Shown one piece after another: positions 25,907-35,131 of a DNA stretch of 64,000 nt. The notes beneath the pieces were generated by a model. The model worked only from the letters and a program-made list of their open reading frames with translations, did not search any database and had not been told where the DNA came from. How positions within the stretch are numbered: the first letter of the stretch is position 1; every line of letters starts with the position of its first letter. This DNA is from CAAGNP01 sp045603545. GTDB lineage: Bacteria; Bacteroidota; Bacteroidia; Bacteroidales; UBA932. The stretch lies in assembly GCA_045603545.1 (NCBI GenBank), contig JAZUMG010000006.1, positions 1-64,000 on the forward strand, in the 5' to 3' direction. A program made the position numbers and the translations under genes.

Positions 25907-26908
25907 ATGAAAGTAGCAGTAGTAGGGGCCACAGGGCTCGTAGGGACCAGAATGCTGGAGGTATTGGCAGAGAGGAATTTCCCTGTCACAGAACTGATAC
26001 CTGTCGCTTCGGCGAAGTCGGTAGGGAGATCCATTGTGTTTAATGGAGAGAAGTATCCCGTGGTGGGGTATGAACAGGCTCTGGAGCGCCGTCCACAAAT
26101 CGCACTCTTCTCTGCAGGAGGGGATGCTTCCCGTGAACTTGCACCCAAGTTTGCCGCTATAGGGTGTCGTGTGATAGATAACTCTTCGTGCTGGAGGATG
26201 GATCCGTCTGTTCCTCTGGTGATACCTGAGATCAATCCCGATGCTGTCGGTGCTGATGATATGATTATTGCCAATCCTAACTGTTCTACCATTCAGATGC
26301 TTATGGTAGTGGCACCCCTTCATCGCCGTTATGGGGTAAAAAGGATAGTGGTGTCTACATATCAGTCTGTGACAGGAACAGGCTATAAGGCTCTGGCTCA
26401 GATGGAGGCAGAGAGGGGCGGTGGCGTCTGGGGCGAGTACCAGGCAGCTTATCCTTACCCTATAGATGAGAATATTCTTCCCCATATAGATTCGTTTCTG
26501 GATAACGGCTATACCAAAGAGGAGATGAAGATGGTAAATGAGACCCACAAGATTTTGTGTGACAGTACTATAGGGGTGTCTCCCACTACAGTGCGTGTCC
26601 CTGTGAAAGGGGGACATTCAGAATCTGTAAATCTGGAATTTGAGAGGGAGTTTGATCTGGATGAGGTCCGTAAGGTTTTGGAGGCTATGCCCGGTGTGTC
26701 GGTTCAGGATGATCCATCGACCAATACCTATCCTATGCCACTTTATGCATGGGGCAAGGATGAGGTCTTTGTAGGGCGTATCCGTCGCGATCCCTCGGTC
26801 GCCAATGGACTGAATTTATGGTGTGTGGCGGATAATCTCCGTAAAGGTGCCGCCACCAATGCAGTGCAGATAGCGGAAATGCTCGTAAAAAAAAGGTTGG
26901 AAAGATAA
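25907..26908 (+). CDS. asd: Aspartate-semialdehyde dehydrogenase
   Basis: A 333-residue enzyme reducing aspartyl phosphate to the semialdehyde, the step between the two ThrA activities. It has the NADP loop GATGLVGTRML, the active-site Cys in NPNCSTIQ, and RVPVKGGHSE with the conserved histidine. It begins 5 bp after metY and is last in the cluster, followed directly by a terminator whose loop contains the stop codon. Confidence 0.96.
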   Translation: MKVAVVGATGLVGTRMLEVLAERNFPVTELIPVASAKSVGRSIVFNGEKYPVVGYEQALERRPQIALFSAGGDASRELAPKFAAIGCRVIDNSSCWRMDPSVPLVIPEINPDAVGADDMIIANPNCSTIQMLMVVAPLHRRYGVKRIVVSTYQSVTGTGYKALAQMEAERGGGVWGEYQAAYPYPIDENILPHIDSFLDNGYTKEEMKMVNETHKILCDSTIGVSPTTVRVPVKGGHSESVNLEFEREFDLDEVRKVLEAMPGVSVQDDPSTNTYPMPLYAWGKDEVFVGRIRRDPSVANGLNLWCVADNLRKGAATNAVQIAEMLVKKRLER

Positions 26909-26925
26909 TTTCCAACCCTTTTTTT
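26895..26925. terminator. Terminator between convergent asd and htpG
   Basis: The stem GGTTGGAAA/TTTCCAACC with loop GATAA holds the asd stop codon and is followed by CTTTTTTT. An A-run on the left side makes it usable from the htpG side too. Confidence 0.88.
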
Positions 26926-26941
26926 CTATTTGATTCTGCTA

Positions 26942-28996
26942 CTACATAAGCACTTCGGTGCTTCTTTTTATGAAGTCACTGAGCTCTTTACCTTTAAGCA
27001 TATTGTTGGCAAGAAGAGCCAGGTCGGTTACCTGTTTGAGGAGGGTATTCCCTTTGGCAAACTCCTCCATGGCCTCTTTACGGATGCCGGCAAGGGTCTC
27101 AAGTTCTTTGTTCAGACGCTCTTTCTCATCTTTGTCAGCGGTAGAGATCTCATCGTACTTTTTGTCCTTGTTGGCTTCGTCAATCTTGGCCACAGCCCCT
27201 TTAAGTTCGGTGTGGGTGGCATCCCAGCTGCTCACCTTGTCAGCGGTAGCTTCACCCTTGGCGTCAAGGATCCTCTTGATGAGAGGGTGCTCCATATTTA
27301 CCACAATATTGTAAGACTCAGGCATTTCGCCGTAGAAGTTCATACCTCCACCCATAGATGACATCTCTCTGTAGCGGCGCATAAACTCGCTTTGTGTGAT
27401 GAGGATTGGTGATGCTGTCTCTCCAAGATTCTCAGCCTGGACATAGTAGTTGTTGCCGGCAGGGAGTAGTGTCTGGAAGATGCTGGAGAGGTCTGTCTGT
27501 TCACCTTCAGAAAGGGTAGGTTTAACCACATCCTCTTTCTGGATAAGTTTATCGATGGTGTCAGCGTCCACACGAGCAAAAGTGGTGTCAGAGAGTTTGC
27601 TCTCAAGAAGGTTTACAAAGTGAGAGTCAAGATGACAGTCAAAAAGGAGGACATCGTAACCTTTGGCTTTTGCAGCTTCGATATATGAGTACTGTTCCAC
27701 TGCATCTGTGGCGTATAGATATACCACCTTATTGTTTTTGTCTTTCTGCTCACCCTCTACAGCTTTTCTGTAATCGTCATAGCTGAAGAATTTGCAGTCA
27801 GTATTTTTGAGAAGGGCAAATTTCATCGCTCTCTCGCAGAATTTGTCCTCGGTAAGCATACCGTACTCGATGAAGAGTTTGAGATTGTCCCACTTGTCCT
27901 CAAAGTTCTTGCGCTCTTTCTTGTAGATCTCTTCAAGTCTGTCTGCCACTTTCTTGGTGATGTAGGTGGAGATTTTCTTCACCTCAGCATCTGCCTGAAG
28001 GTAGCTCCTTGATACGTTAAGGGGGATATCTGGAGAGTCAATTACACCGTGAAGAAGGGTAAGGAAGTCCGGAACAATATTCTCTACAGAGTCGGTAACG
28101 AACATCTGGTTGCAGAACAACTGGATTTTGTTGCGTGAGACATCCATCTTCTCCTTTATCTTAGGAAAATAGAGGACACCTGTCAGGTTGAATGGGTAGT
28201 CCACGTTCAGGTGGATATGGAAAAGTGGCTCCTCCTGCATAGGGTAAAGTTCGCGGTAGAACTTCATGTAGTCCTCTTCTTTAAGCTCTGCCGGTTTGAG
28301 TGTCCAGATAGGGGCAGTGCCGTTTATTATTTTATCTTTGTCGGTATCCACATACTCGCTCTTCTTGCTGTCCCACTCCTGCTCTTTGCCGAAGGCAATG
28401 GATATCGGCATAAATTTGCAATACTTGTTCAGAAGTTCCTGGATGCGGTTTTTCTGGGTAAATTCCTTGTCACCTTCATCATCAGAGATCTCAAGGGTGA
28501 TGGTGGTACCTCTTTCTGTCTTTTTGCTTGCAGACATCTTGTATTCAGGGTCTCCGCTGCACTCCCATTTGACAGCTTCAGCGCCATCTTTCCACGAAAG
28601 GGTGTCGATGGTCACCTTCTTCGCCACCATAAATGCCGAGTAGAAACCGAGACCGAAGTGTCCGATAATACTCTGGTCTTTATATTTCTCCAGGAATTCA
28701 CCTGCACTTGAGAAGGCGATCTGGTTGATATATTTGTCCACCTCTTCTGCAGTCATACCGATACCGCGGTCGGTGATGGTGAGGATTTTCTTCTTCTCGT
28801 CAAGATCGATGTGGATGGTCATATCACCAAGTTCGCCCTTGAACTCGCCATTGTTTGCAAGTGTCTTCATCTTCTGTGAGGCATCCACTGCGTTGGCCAC
28901 AAGCTCCCTCAAGAAAATTTCATGGTCTGAGTAAAGAAACTTTTTGATTACCGGGAAAATGTTCTCGGTAGTAACTCCAATAGTACCTTTTTGCAT
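26942..28996 (-). CDS. htpG: Molecular chaperone HtpG (Hsp90)
   Basis: A 684-residue ATP-dependent chaperone. The GHKL ATPase domain carries RELVANAVDA, DRGIGM and GHFGLGFYS, followed by the middle domain and a C-terminal dimerisation domain. ATG 28996 (MQKGTIGVTTEN) was chosen instead of TTG 29005. The acidic, lysine-rich linker is typical of Bacteroidota HtpG. It is monocistronic: a terminator follows and an intergenic region of 124 bp lies upstream. Confidence 0.96.
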   Translation of the reverse strand: MQKGTIGVTTENIFPVIKKFLYSDHEIFLRELVANAVDASQKMKTLANNGEFKGELGDMTIHIDLDEKKKILTITDRGIGMTAEEVDKYINQIAFSSAGEFLEKYKDQSIIGHFGLGFYSAFMVAKKVTIDTLSWKDGAEAVKWECSGDPEYKMSASKKTERGTTITLEISDDEGDKEFTQKNRIQELLNKYCKFMPISIAFGKEQEWDSKKSEYVDTDKDKIINGTAPIWTLKPAELKEEDYMKFYRELYPMQEEPLFHIHLNVDYPFNLTGVLYFPKIKEKMDVSRNKIQLFCNQMFVTDSVENIVPDFLTLLHGVIDSPDIPLNVSRSYLQADAEVKKISTYITKKVADRLEEIYKKERKNFEDKWDNLKLFIEYGMLTEDKFCERAMKFALLKNTDCKFFSYDDYRKAVEGEQKDKNNKVVYLYATDAVEQYSYIEAAKAKGYDVLLFDCHLDSHFVNLLESKLSDTTFARVDADTIDKLIQKEDVVKPTLSEGEQTDLSSIFQTLLPAGNNYYVQAENLGETASPILITQSEFMRRYREMSSMGGGMNFYGEMPESYNIVVNMEHPLIKRILDAKGEATADKVSSWDATHTELKGAVAKIDEANKDKKYDEISTADKDEKERLNKELETLAGIRKEAMEEFAKGNTLLKQVTDLALLANNMLKGKELSDFIKRSTEVLM

Positions 28997-29041
28997 AATA
29001 TCCAATTTTTAAATTTTAATGTCAATGTGGTAGGCTGGCAG

Positions 29042-29080
29042 AAAAAGAATTGCCGACCTGCGGAGTGCAAATCGGCAATT
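29042..29080 (-). terminator. Terminator after the secreted amidase-like gene
   Basis: Arms AATTGCCGA/TCGGCAATT (29048-29056 and 29072-29080), then CTTTTTC on the minus strand. Confidence 0.8.
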
Positions 29081-29120
29081 TCCATACCAATATATCTTTA
29101 CTGACAAAATGTCGCAGCGA

Positions 29121-32100
29121 TTATTCCTCTGCGGTCAGGAATTTGAGGATGTCTGCAAGTATGGCGTCTATCTGCTCCTCTGTTTCCAGAGTCTCAATAG
29201 GGAATCCAAGGGTCACACAACGGTAATCATCCCCTTTGTATGCCACACCAGCAGATATGTTGTTGTCTGCATAACGGAAGATGGTCCAGGCATTTGGCCC
29301 TACAGGGACAAGTCCGTCAGGTGACTCTACTGCATACACTTTCTCATTTGGAGTGGTCTCAAATGTATATTTACCTGAAGGGATGGCATTGTAACCTACA
29401 CCAAGTGGATTCTGAGCCATTTTAACCTCACCTGCAGCAGATGCAAAGTGTGTCATCCAACGGAATTTCAGAACCTCTTCAGCAAAGCTCTTGGAGCGTT
29501 CATCTCCATCTGTACCCTTTTCAAAAGCCTTGAGATCCTTGTTGGTCACTGCAAGTGTAGAACCGATAGAGTCAATGTATTTGTTGCTGAGGTCGATAGT
29601 CTCAGTGATTTTCCTTACAGCCTCCTCATCATATTTGTAGTACTCAAAACCAAGTGACTCGTTTGATTTCTGAACCTGGGTGTACTCTGAGTGGATAGTG
29701 TTCAAGAGTGCCTGAAGGTCAGAAGATGTCTTCTGGAGTGATGCCACAATGTTCTTCACCTCTCCTGTGTGGGAAGGGCGGCTTGGCTCATTGTCAAGAA
29801 GATTGTCCCAAATGTCAGATGCTACATATGAACCGGAAATGAGCAGACGTCCACCCTCCTGGCAATATTTGGTGATCTGTTTCTGGAGAAGTGGAGTAAA
29901 TACCTCGAACTGTGCCTTGCTGGCACCATCTCTGCCCACCTGTGATTTGACCTGTTTACCCATAATCATATCCACTACAGGGTAATCGCAAAGCGATACT
30001 GTCCCGGATGCCACTGCAGATCTGCTTGCTGATACGAAGTTGTATCCTGCTTTAAGGATAGACTTACCGTGTTTGCGTGGATAGTCAAATGTGTTGCCGG
30101 CTACCACTTTGTCTTCATAATTTGAATATGCTGCACCGAATCCTGGAGAGTCGTCATCCATCCATGGAACATGTCTGCGGTATTCGTGTTGTGCACCTAT
30201 GAATGCGTAGTCATTTACAAATGGCACACCACTGTCCAGATAGTTTGCAAGACCAGCTCTCATGGTATCCTTAGTGGCAAATGATGCTGGAGCGGATACC
30301 CTGTCAAAGCCGTTCATAACCAATACTGTGTAGTTCTCTTTCCAGTTTTTGGTAGTACCTACTGACAGCTCTTCAGAAGGGAAGCTTATACCACCTTCGT
30401 TGGTAGCTGCCACTCTGAAAGTGTAGATAGCATCCGGATCAATCTCCATGGTGATGGATGTGCCCTCTTTAGGACCCACTACCTTGTGTCCCGATTCTCC
30501 ACCCACTTTCTGGTAGTAAACAACATAGCCGGTAGGTTTGGCTGTAGGCTCAAGTGGATCTTCCACACCTGTCCAGGATAGTTTGACTGCAGGTTTTTCG
30601 GAATTGTTGTCCACAAGGACAGCTGCAAATGACTCAACAGGGAGTGGTTGTACCACATATTCAAACCCTTTTCTGTTGGCCTCGAAGCGGAGGATTGCCT
30701 TGTAGATGGCACGGCTGACGTGGAAACGGAACATAGGGTCAAGTCCGTATCTCATATCTGCAAAGTTCTGGTGTGACAGGAACTCAAGAAGCATTGATGG
30801 TACCTCAGGACGTCTTGATTCGTTGTATGAACGGTCCCAAAGGCCCCTTCTTGGCCAGTTCTCTTCGTAAAGGGCCCTTACATCATCTACAAGTTGTGTC
30901 TGCACGATATCGGCAAGATCCCTATTAACAACCCTTGGCTCACCGGTAGGGAATACATCCTTGTCGTTTGAGAAGCGGGTATAGATAGACAATGTGCCTA
31001 TCATACTGTCATCAAGGGTAGTACCTGCATCGGTGTGGAAGGCAAATGATAGGTCAAGTGGAACATTGAGACCTTTCTGGTGAGGGTTCACTTTTGATCC
31101 GCCACTGAGAACATTTACCCAGCTGCCACGACACATATAGTCGTCATTGTAGTCGTTCATATTCTTGTTTGGTGAATACAATGTGTCTGAGTATCCTGCC
31201 CACTGGAGCCAGTAGCGTGCACCTTCCCTTATTCTTGAATAGCCGCTCACCTCTGCCTGATATTCGAAATCTGGCATCTCGATAGGGGTGTTGTCAAGAT
31301 TTCTGGCACTCTGCATATTGCTTATAATCTCTTTCGAGGGCTTGCGGGCAATGTTACCCATACCGCCACCCACTTTCACTGCATCTGCGGTAACTACGCT
31401 GTTGTCTCTGTAAGTTTTCCCTTTTGGAGTCCCGTTGGAGAGGACTACTGAGTACTCTTTCCCTGCTTCAAATGGGAATGTGCCGATGTAAACCCAAGTG
31501 CCGCCACCCATTTTCTGGTTTACAGAGAATGACTCTGAACCACCTTCATAATTTACTGTGTAGAGGGCGCAGTCACTGCTGTTTGGAAGAGTGGTGTATG
31601 ATACGTAGACAGCATATTTGCCGTCAGCATCCACAGATGTGCTCCACGAAGCTGTTGCAGTAGGATTACCTTTGACTGCAGCGACAGCACGGGATGTTCC
31701 CATCTGGAATGGGTTCTCCTGGTATTCGTAGCTCTCTTTGGCATCAGCAAATGCTGGAACAGAGGTATTTGACCAGTTACCTGATTCCATATATTTCCCA
31801 CCTGTTCTACTTGTGGTAGAGGCATCATTGTCCACGATAAGTTCATATGAGTGGAAGTCCCTCTCGCGAGGCATTGCCACATATGCACCTGCATTTTCCA
31901 ACATTGGGACAAGGAAAGGTACCACATAACTTTGGGTGTAGAGGTCCTCCACTGTCTGGAAGATGCGGGCTCTCTGCCACTCCCAGCGCATAAGTTTCTG
32001 TTCGTAGTACCATCCGTGGCTTTGCCACATAGCAATATGGTCATTCTGAAGACCTTTGGTCACGTTGTACTCAGGATTCACTTTGGAAACCCATTTGTTC

Positions 32101-32531
32101 TCCACCTGTACTTTGCCCTTTTTCTGTGCTGGGGCTGCAGGAAGTTTTCTCCCTGAGTAGTAAGGTGATGAAAGTTGTTCAAAGGTAGTTTTGCTTGAAT
32201 ATCCGGTCACCTTGTAACCTTCATAACCCTGAGGCAGAAGTGCCTTTATGATGGAGTAGAGATTCTTTACATCCCCATCTCTGAGGGGGTAATCACCAAG
32301 GACTCGTGAGAAATGGATATCCATCTGTTTTTCTGGATAGATATATACATTTTCCACTGTGATGGAGCCACCAACTACAGCAGTTGGTCTGAGGTATGAG
32401 TGGATGGAATCTGCAATTGCTGCAAACTGCTCCACTGCCACCTCCTGTTTCTTGGGGGCCTTTTTCTGGGCAAACGCACTAGTGGTAAGGCAGATAGCCA
32501 GTACTAATGCCAAAAAATGTTTGAATTTCAT
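29121..32531 (-). CDS. Large secreted N-acetylmuramoyl-L-alanine amidase-like protein with golvesin and Fn3 domains
   Basis: A 1136-residue exported protein with a signal peptide cut near residue 20 (TTSAFA-Q). An amidase_3-like zinc hydrolase appears split: one half around H172/E195 (SHGWYY, TVEDLY) and the other around H499 (AFHTDAG) and SMLLEF near 590. Between them lies a golvesin-type beta domain (about 245-392, ASWSTSVDADGKYAVYVSY). A fibronectin type III domain follows at about 650-735 (GVEDPLEPTAKPTGYVVYY), then an alpha/beta region of unclear type. Relatives are often labelled xanthan lyase, which I would not rely on. A role in cell-wall or envelope turnover is inferred. Confidence 0.75.
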   Translation of the reverse strand: MKFKHFLALVLAICLTTSAFAQKKAPKKQEVAVEQFAAIADSIHSYLRPTAVVGGSITVENVYIYPEKQMDIHFSRVLGDYPLRDGDVKNLYSIIKALLPQGYEGYKVTGYSSKTTFEQLSSPYYSGRKLPAAPAQKKGKVQVENKWVSKVNPEYNVTKGLQNDHIAMWQSHGWYYEQKLMRWEWQRARIFQTVEDLYTQSYVVPFLVPMLENAGAYVAMPRERDFHSYELIVDNDASTTSRTGGKYMESGNWSNTSVPAFADAKESYEYQENPFQMGTSRAVAAVKGNPTATASWSTSVDADGKYAVYVSYTTLPNSSDCALYTVNYEGGSESFSVNQKMGGGTWVYIGTFPFEAGKEYSVVLSNGTPKGKTYRDNSVVTADAVKVGGGMGNIARKPSKEIISNMQSARNLDNTPIEMPDFEYQAEVSGYSRIREGARYWLQWAGYSDTLYSPNKNMNDYNDDYMCRGSWVNVLSGGSKVNPHQKGLNVPLDLSFAFHTDAGTTLDDSMIGTLSIYTRFSNDKDVFPTGEPRVVNRDLADIVQTQLVDDVRALYEENWPRRGLWDRSYNESRRPEVPSMLLEFLSHQNFADMRYGLDPMFRFHVSRAIYKAILRFEANRKGFEYVVQPLPVESFAAVLVDNNSEKPAVKLSWTGVEDPLEPTAKPTGYVVYYQKVGGESGHKVVGPKEGTSITMEIDPDAIYTFRVAATNEGGISFPSEELSVGTTKNWKENYTVLVMNGFDRVSAPASFATKDTMRAGLANYLDSGVPFVNDYAFIGAQHEYRRHVPWMDDDSPGFGAAYSNYEDKVVAGNTFDYPRKHGKSILKAGYNFVSASRSAVASGTVSLCDYPVVDMIMGKQVKSQVGRDGASKAQFEVFTPLLQKQITKYCQEGGRLLISGSYVASDIWDNLLDNEPSRPSHTGEVKNIVASLQKTSSDLQALLNTIHSEYTQVQKSNESLGFEYYKYDEEAVRKITETIDLSNKYIDSIGSTLAVTNKDLKAFEKGTDGDERSKSFAEEVLKFRWMTHFASAAGEVKMAQNPLGVGYNAIPSGKYTFETTPNEKVYAVESPDGLVPVGPNAWTIFRYADNNISAGVAYKGDDYRCVTLGFPIETLETEEQIDAILADILKFLTAEE

Positions 32532-32566
32532 AGATTTATTGTTGATTATAATTTCTCCTCTTTATC

Positions 32567-32594
32567 TTGCAAATTTACAAATTTTGTATCTTTG
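32567..32594 (+). promoter_or_regulatory. Promoter of the PLP enzyme gene
   Basis: TTGC (32567-32570), 16-bp spacer, TATCTTTG (32587-32594). On the opposite strand TAAATTTG (32570-32577) faces the secreted amidase gene, so the divergent promoters overlap. Confidence 0.65.
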
Positions 32595-32618
32595 TAGAGT
32601 ATAATTAAACTGTAAATC

Positions 32619-33764
32619 ATGAAAAAAATATCTCTTGCAAATCTTCCAACAAAAATTGTAAAATTGGAAAGACTGTCTGCACAATTAGGTAAGAATATTT
32701 ATGTCAAACATGACGATGAGACAGGGGCTGAACTTTCAGGCAATAAAGTGCGTAAACTTGAGTATGCACTTGCTGAAGCCAAGGAGCTTGGTTGTGATCT
32801 TGTAATCACCACCGGTGGTATCCAGTCAAATCACTGCCGCGCTACTGTGACGTCAGCTACACGTCTGGGTATGAAACCGGTAGTTCTCCTTCGCATCTCT
32901 CCTAACGGAGCCATCACCATGCCATACAAACCTGGCCATACAGCAGAGACACTCCCTCCAAAACATCCTGAGGATAAATCTTGTACCTCTCAGCCGGCAC
33001 CTGAATGCCCACGCAAGGATCTTATCAATCCTGAAGTGGCCGGCAACTATTTTATGGACCGTCTTTTCGGTGCAGATATCCACTTCTGCTCACCATCTGA
33101 ATATAGCAACAGCCGTGATGCCATTATGGCCCAACTTGCAAAAGAATACAAAATACAGGGTTATAAACCCTACATTATCCCAGAAGGGGCTTCAAATGCT
33201 ATCGGTACACTTGGTTACTATGGTGCTATGGAGGAGATCGTTGAGCAGGAAAAGGAACTTGGTGTCAAATTCGATGCAGTGGCTGTAGCTACAGGATCTG
33301 GCGGAACTTGTGCAGGTCTTAACCTTGCAAACAGAGTTCTCGGCCTTGGAAAGAAAGTGCTTGGTGTATGCGTTTGCGATGACAACCTTTACTTCCAGGA
33401 GAGAATTGCCCCCATGGCCCACGATGCAGTGGATTATCTTGATAAATTTGGCAAACTTCCTGCAGGAAAGACTCTCCAAGAGTGGAAAGATTACTGCGAT
33501 TTCAAGATCGAGGATATCGAGATGGTGGACCAATATGTAGGTGTCGGTTATGCACTTTCACGTCCTGAAGAGCTTGAGTTCATCAAAGATGTGGCACGTC
33601 TTGAGGGTATCATCTTCGATACATGCTACACCGGCAAAGGCCTTTTGGGTGTTGTCAACGAGATCAAAGAGGGTGGTAAACTTGCAGATTGTGAGAATAT
33701 CCTCTTTATTCATACCGGCGGACTATTCGGCCTATTCCCTAACGCCGATCTGTTTACCTGGTAG
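32619..33764 (+). CDS. dcyD: D-cysteine desulfhydrase/ACC deaminase family PLP enzyme
   Basis: A 381-residue fold-type II PLP enzyme. The Schiff-base lysine is in ELSGNKVRKLEY, followed by TTGGIQSNHCRA, the asparagine/histidine loop, and the phosphate-binding GSGGTCAGL. The order matches D-cysteine desulfhydrase (D-cysteine to pyruvate, sulfide and ammonia). An insertion of about 50 residues around 100-150 (YKPGHTAETLPPKHPEDK to CPRKD) makes it longer than the usual 330 residues. ACC deaminase or another D-amino acid lyase remains possible. It stands alone between divergent and convergent neighbours. Confidence 0.8.
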   Translation: MKKISLANLPTKIVKLERLSAQLGKNIYVKHDDETGAELSGNKVRKLEYALAEAKELGCDLVITTGGIQSNHCRATVTSATRLGMKPVVLLRISPNGAITMPYKPGHTAETLPPKHPEDKSCTSQPAPECPRKDLINPEVAGNYFMDRLFGADIHFCSPSEYSNSRDAIMAQLAKEYKIQGYKPYIIPEGASNAIGTLGYYGAMEEIVEQEKELGVKFDAVAVATGSGGTCAGLNLANRVLGLGKKVLGVCVCDDNLYFQERIAPMAHDAVDYLDKFGKLPAGKTLQEWKDYCDFKIEDIEMVDQYVGVGYALSRPEELEFIKDVARLEGIIFDTCYTGKGLLGVVNEIKEGGKLADCENILFIHTGGLFGLFPNADLFTW

Positions 33765-33793
33765 GATGATATGATACATTTATTATGAAAAAT

Positions 33794-33826
33794 GGGCTGG
33801 ATGTCTTTAATCTTCCAGCCCTTTTT
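33794..33826. terminator. Terminator after dcyD
   Basis: GGGCTGGA/TCCAGCCC with a 12-nt loop, then CTTTTTC. An A-run on the left makes it bidirectional with the HTH gene that ends 12 bp away. Confidence 0.85.
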
Positions 33827-33837
33827 CATTATAGTCA

Positions 33838-34047
33838 CTACTCTTCATCTCTGTATTCAAGAATATCTCCTGGCTGGCAATCAAGAGCTTGACATATTGC
33901 ATTTAGGGTACTGAAGCGGATTGCTTTCGCCTTGCCTGTTTTCAGAATGGAGAGATTCGCGGCTGTAATCCCTACTTTCTCTGCCAGCTCCCCTGAGGAC
34001 ATCTTCCTCTTGGCCAGCATAACATCAACATTAACTATTATTGACAT
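33838..34047 (-). CDS. XRE-family helix-turn-helix regulator
   Basis: A 69-residue protein that is almost wholly one Cro/CI-type HTH: LAKRKMSSGELAEKVGIT then AANLSILKTGKAKAI for the recognition helix region, with the family tail LDCQPGDILEY. It is 14 bp downstream of the DUF2975 gene. This pair recurs in many bacteria, so it probably regulates the operon or senses through its membrane partner. Confidence 0.9.
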   Translation of the reverse strand: MSIIVNVDVMLAKRKMSSGELAEKVGITAANLSILKTGKAKAIRFSTLNAICQALDCQPGDILEYRDEE

Positions 34048-34061
34048 GATTAACTCCCTTG

Positions 34062-34535
34062 CTATATGGTTAGTCTGTTCTCTTCGCTTATCTTGACAGC
34101 TATTTTATATATCATGGCAAACAATACCAGAATTAAAGAAATAGCTATATCGTCTGTATCCAAAAGTAAATTAGACTCGCCGCCGGTCATAATTCCTACA
34201 TTGCTGCAGCAGAAATTGGATATATATAGGGCTAAAGCACTAAAATAGAGGATACGGACATTGGATGCAGGAAAGAGGATACCGTTTTTCAATCCCTTTA
34301 TGGTCTTGACAAGGAAAGCGGTTATCAGACAGAAGAAAGCAGCACCTCCAAGTATTCTGCCGGAAGCTATTACAATCTGAAAATTGATTAATTCATCTGA
34401 CCAGACGACACCCATATTCTCAGGGGAGACAAACCCAACGATCCCTTGGACAATGACCATGATTGCAGACAATCCACAGAATACCATAATCGCAATTGAT
34501 ATGGCAGTGATCGATTTGATTGAATTTTGTTTCAT
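34062..34535 (-). CDS. DUF2975 membrane protein
   Basis: A 157-residue protein with four hydrophobic segments (about 10-33, 48-70, 85-108, 125-148). The segment between helices two and three (LVKTIKGLKNGILFPASNVRIL) fits the DUF2975 family. Found together with a small XRE regulator, as here. Function unknown. Confidence 0.85.
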   Translation of the reverse strand: MKQNSIKSITAISIAIMVFCGLSAIMVIVQGIVGFVSPENMGVVWSDELINFQIVIASGRILGGAAFFCLITAFLVKTIKGLKNGILFPASNVRILYFSALALYISNFCCSNVGIMTGGESNLLLDTDDIAISLILVLFAMIYKIAVKISEENRLTI

Positions 34536-34567
34536 ATTTCAATAATTATTTATTGTTATTCGATATG

Positions 34568-34598
34568 CAAAGATATGTTCTTTTTATTGAAAAACAAT
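34568..34598 (-). promoter_or_regulatory. Promoter of the DUF2975-HTH pair
   Basis: On the minus strand ATTG (34595-34598), 19-bp spacer, TATCTTTG (34568-34575), 33 bp before the ATG. The first box is one base off TTTG. Confidence 0.6.
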
Positions 34599-34599
34599 A

Positions 34600-34825
34600 A
34601 AAAATTAAAGAATTTTGATAAATTATATCGCCCTTAGTAAAACTTTGCGTGGATAACTGCTTATATGTGAATTACTTGATATGTCATGGCAACGCTTACA
34701 ATCCCTTCATGATACAGACTCCCGAAGGGGTCTGGTGTGACGGGGTGTATTCCAAGCGAAAATGTTTTTGCAGATTCCCTGCCTCGGAAAGGAAGATGTG
34801 GTCAAAGCAGAGAATGTGGTGAAAA
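34600..34825. other. Intergenic DNA with one copy of a dispersed direct repeat
   Basis: No gene is visible. At 34711-34748 is a sequence (GATACAGACTCCCGAAGGGG then GGTGTGACGGGGTGT) that recurs with few changes at 36528-36563, on the other side of the Rpn gene. Confidence 0.55.
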
Positions 34826-35131
34826 TTATGCTAACAACGCCTCTATCTCGGTTTCTGTAAGATCGGTATGTCTGGACACATCACATACAGACATACCACT
34901 GCCAAGCAGACTCTTAGCCACTTCAAACAAGCCTTCCTTTCGGCCTTCGGCTTTTCCTTCGGCTCTTCCTTCTGCTTTTCCTTTTGCCATCCCCTCAGCT
35001 ACTCCTTCAGCTCTGGCTTTCTGTTCTGCTGTGCGGCGTATATTTATTTCATCTCTTTCTGTTATCATATCGTGTTCATATTTTTCCCGTTTCTCTGGAC
35101 TGAACTGTGCAATCTCTGCGGCCTGGAAGAG
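34826..35131 (-). pseudogene. Tandem duplicate of the Rpn nuclease C-terminus
   Basis: This 306-bp stretch encodes a second copy of the last 81 codons of the upstream gene, in the same frame and beginning right after its TAG stop (LFQAAEIAQFSPEKREKYEHD...). It lacks a catalytic domain and could only be made by stop readthrough or from an internal ATG at 35068 (80 residues). Relative to the upstream copy it carries 20 additional residues as five four-residue repeats (VAEG, MAKG, KAEG, RAEG, KAEG). The last 30 residues have diverged (SLLGSGMSVCDVSRHTDLTETEIEALLA). Confidence 0.85.

Noticed and set aside
34826..35068. Independent 80-residue protein
   Set aside because: It is the duplicated tail of the Rpn gene with no own promoter or nuclease core, so it is listed as a pseudogene fragment.
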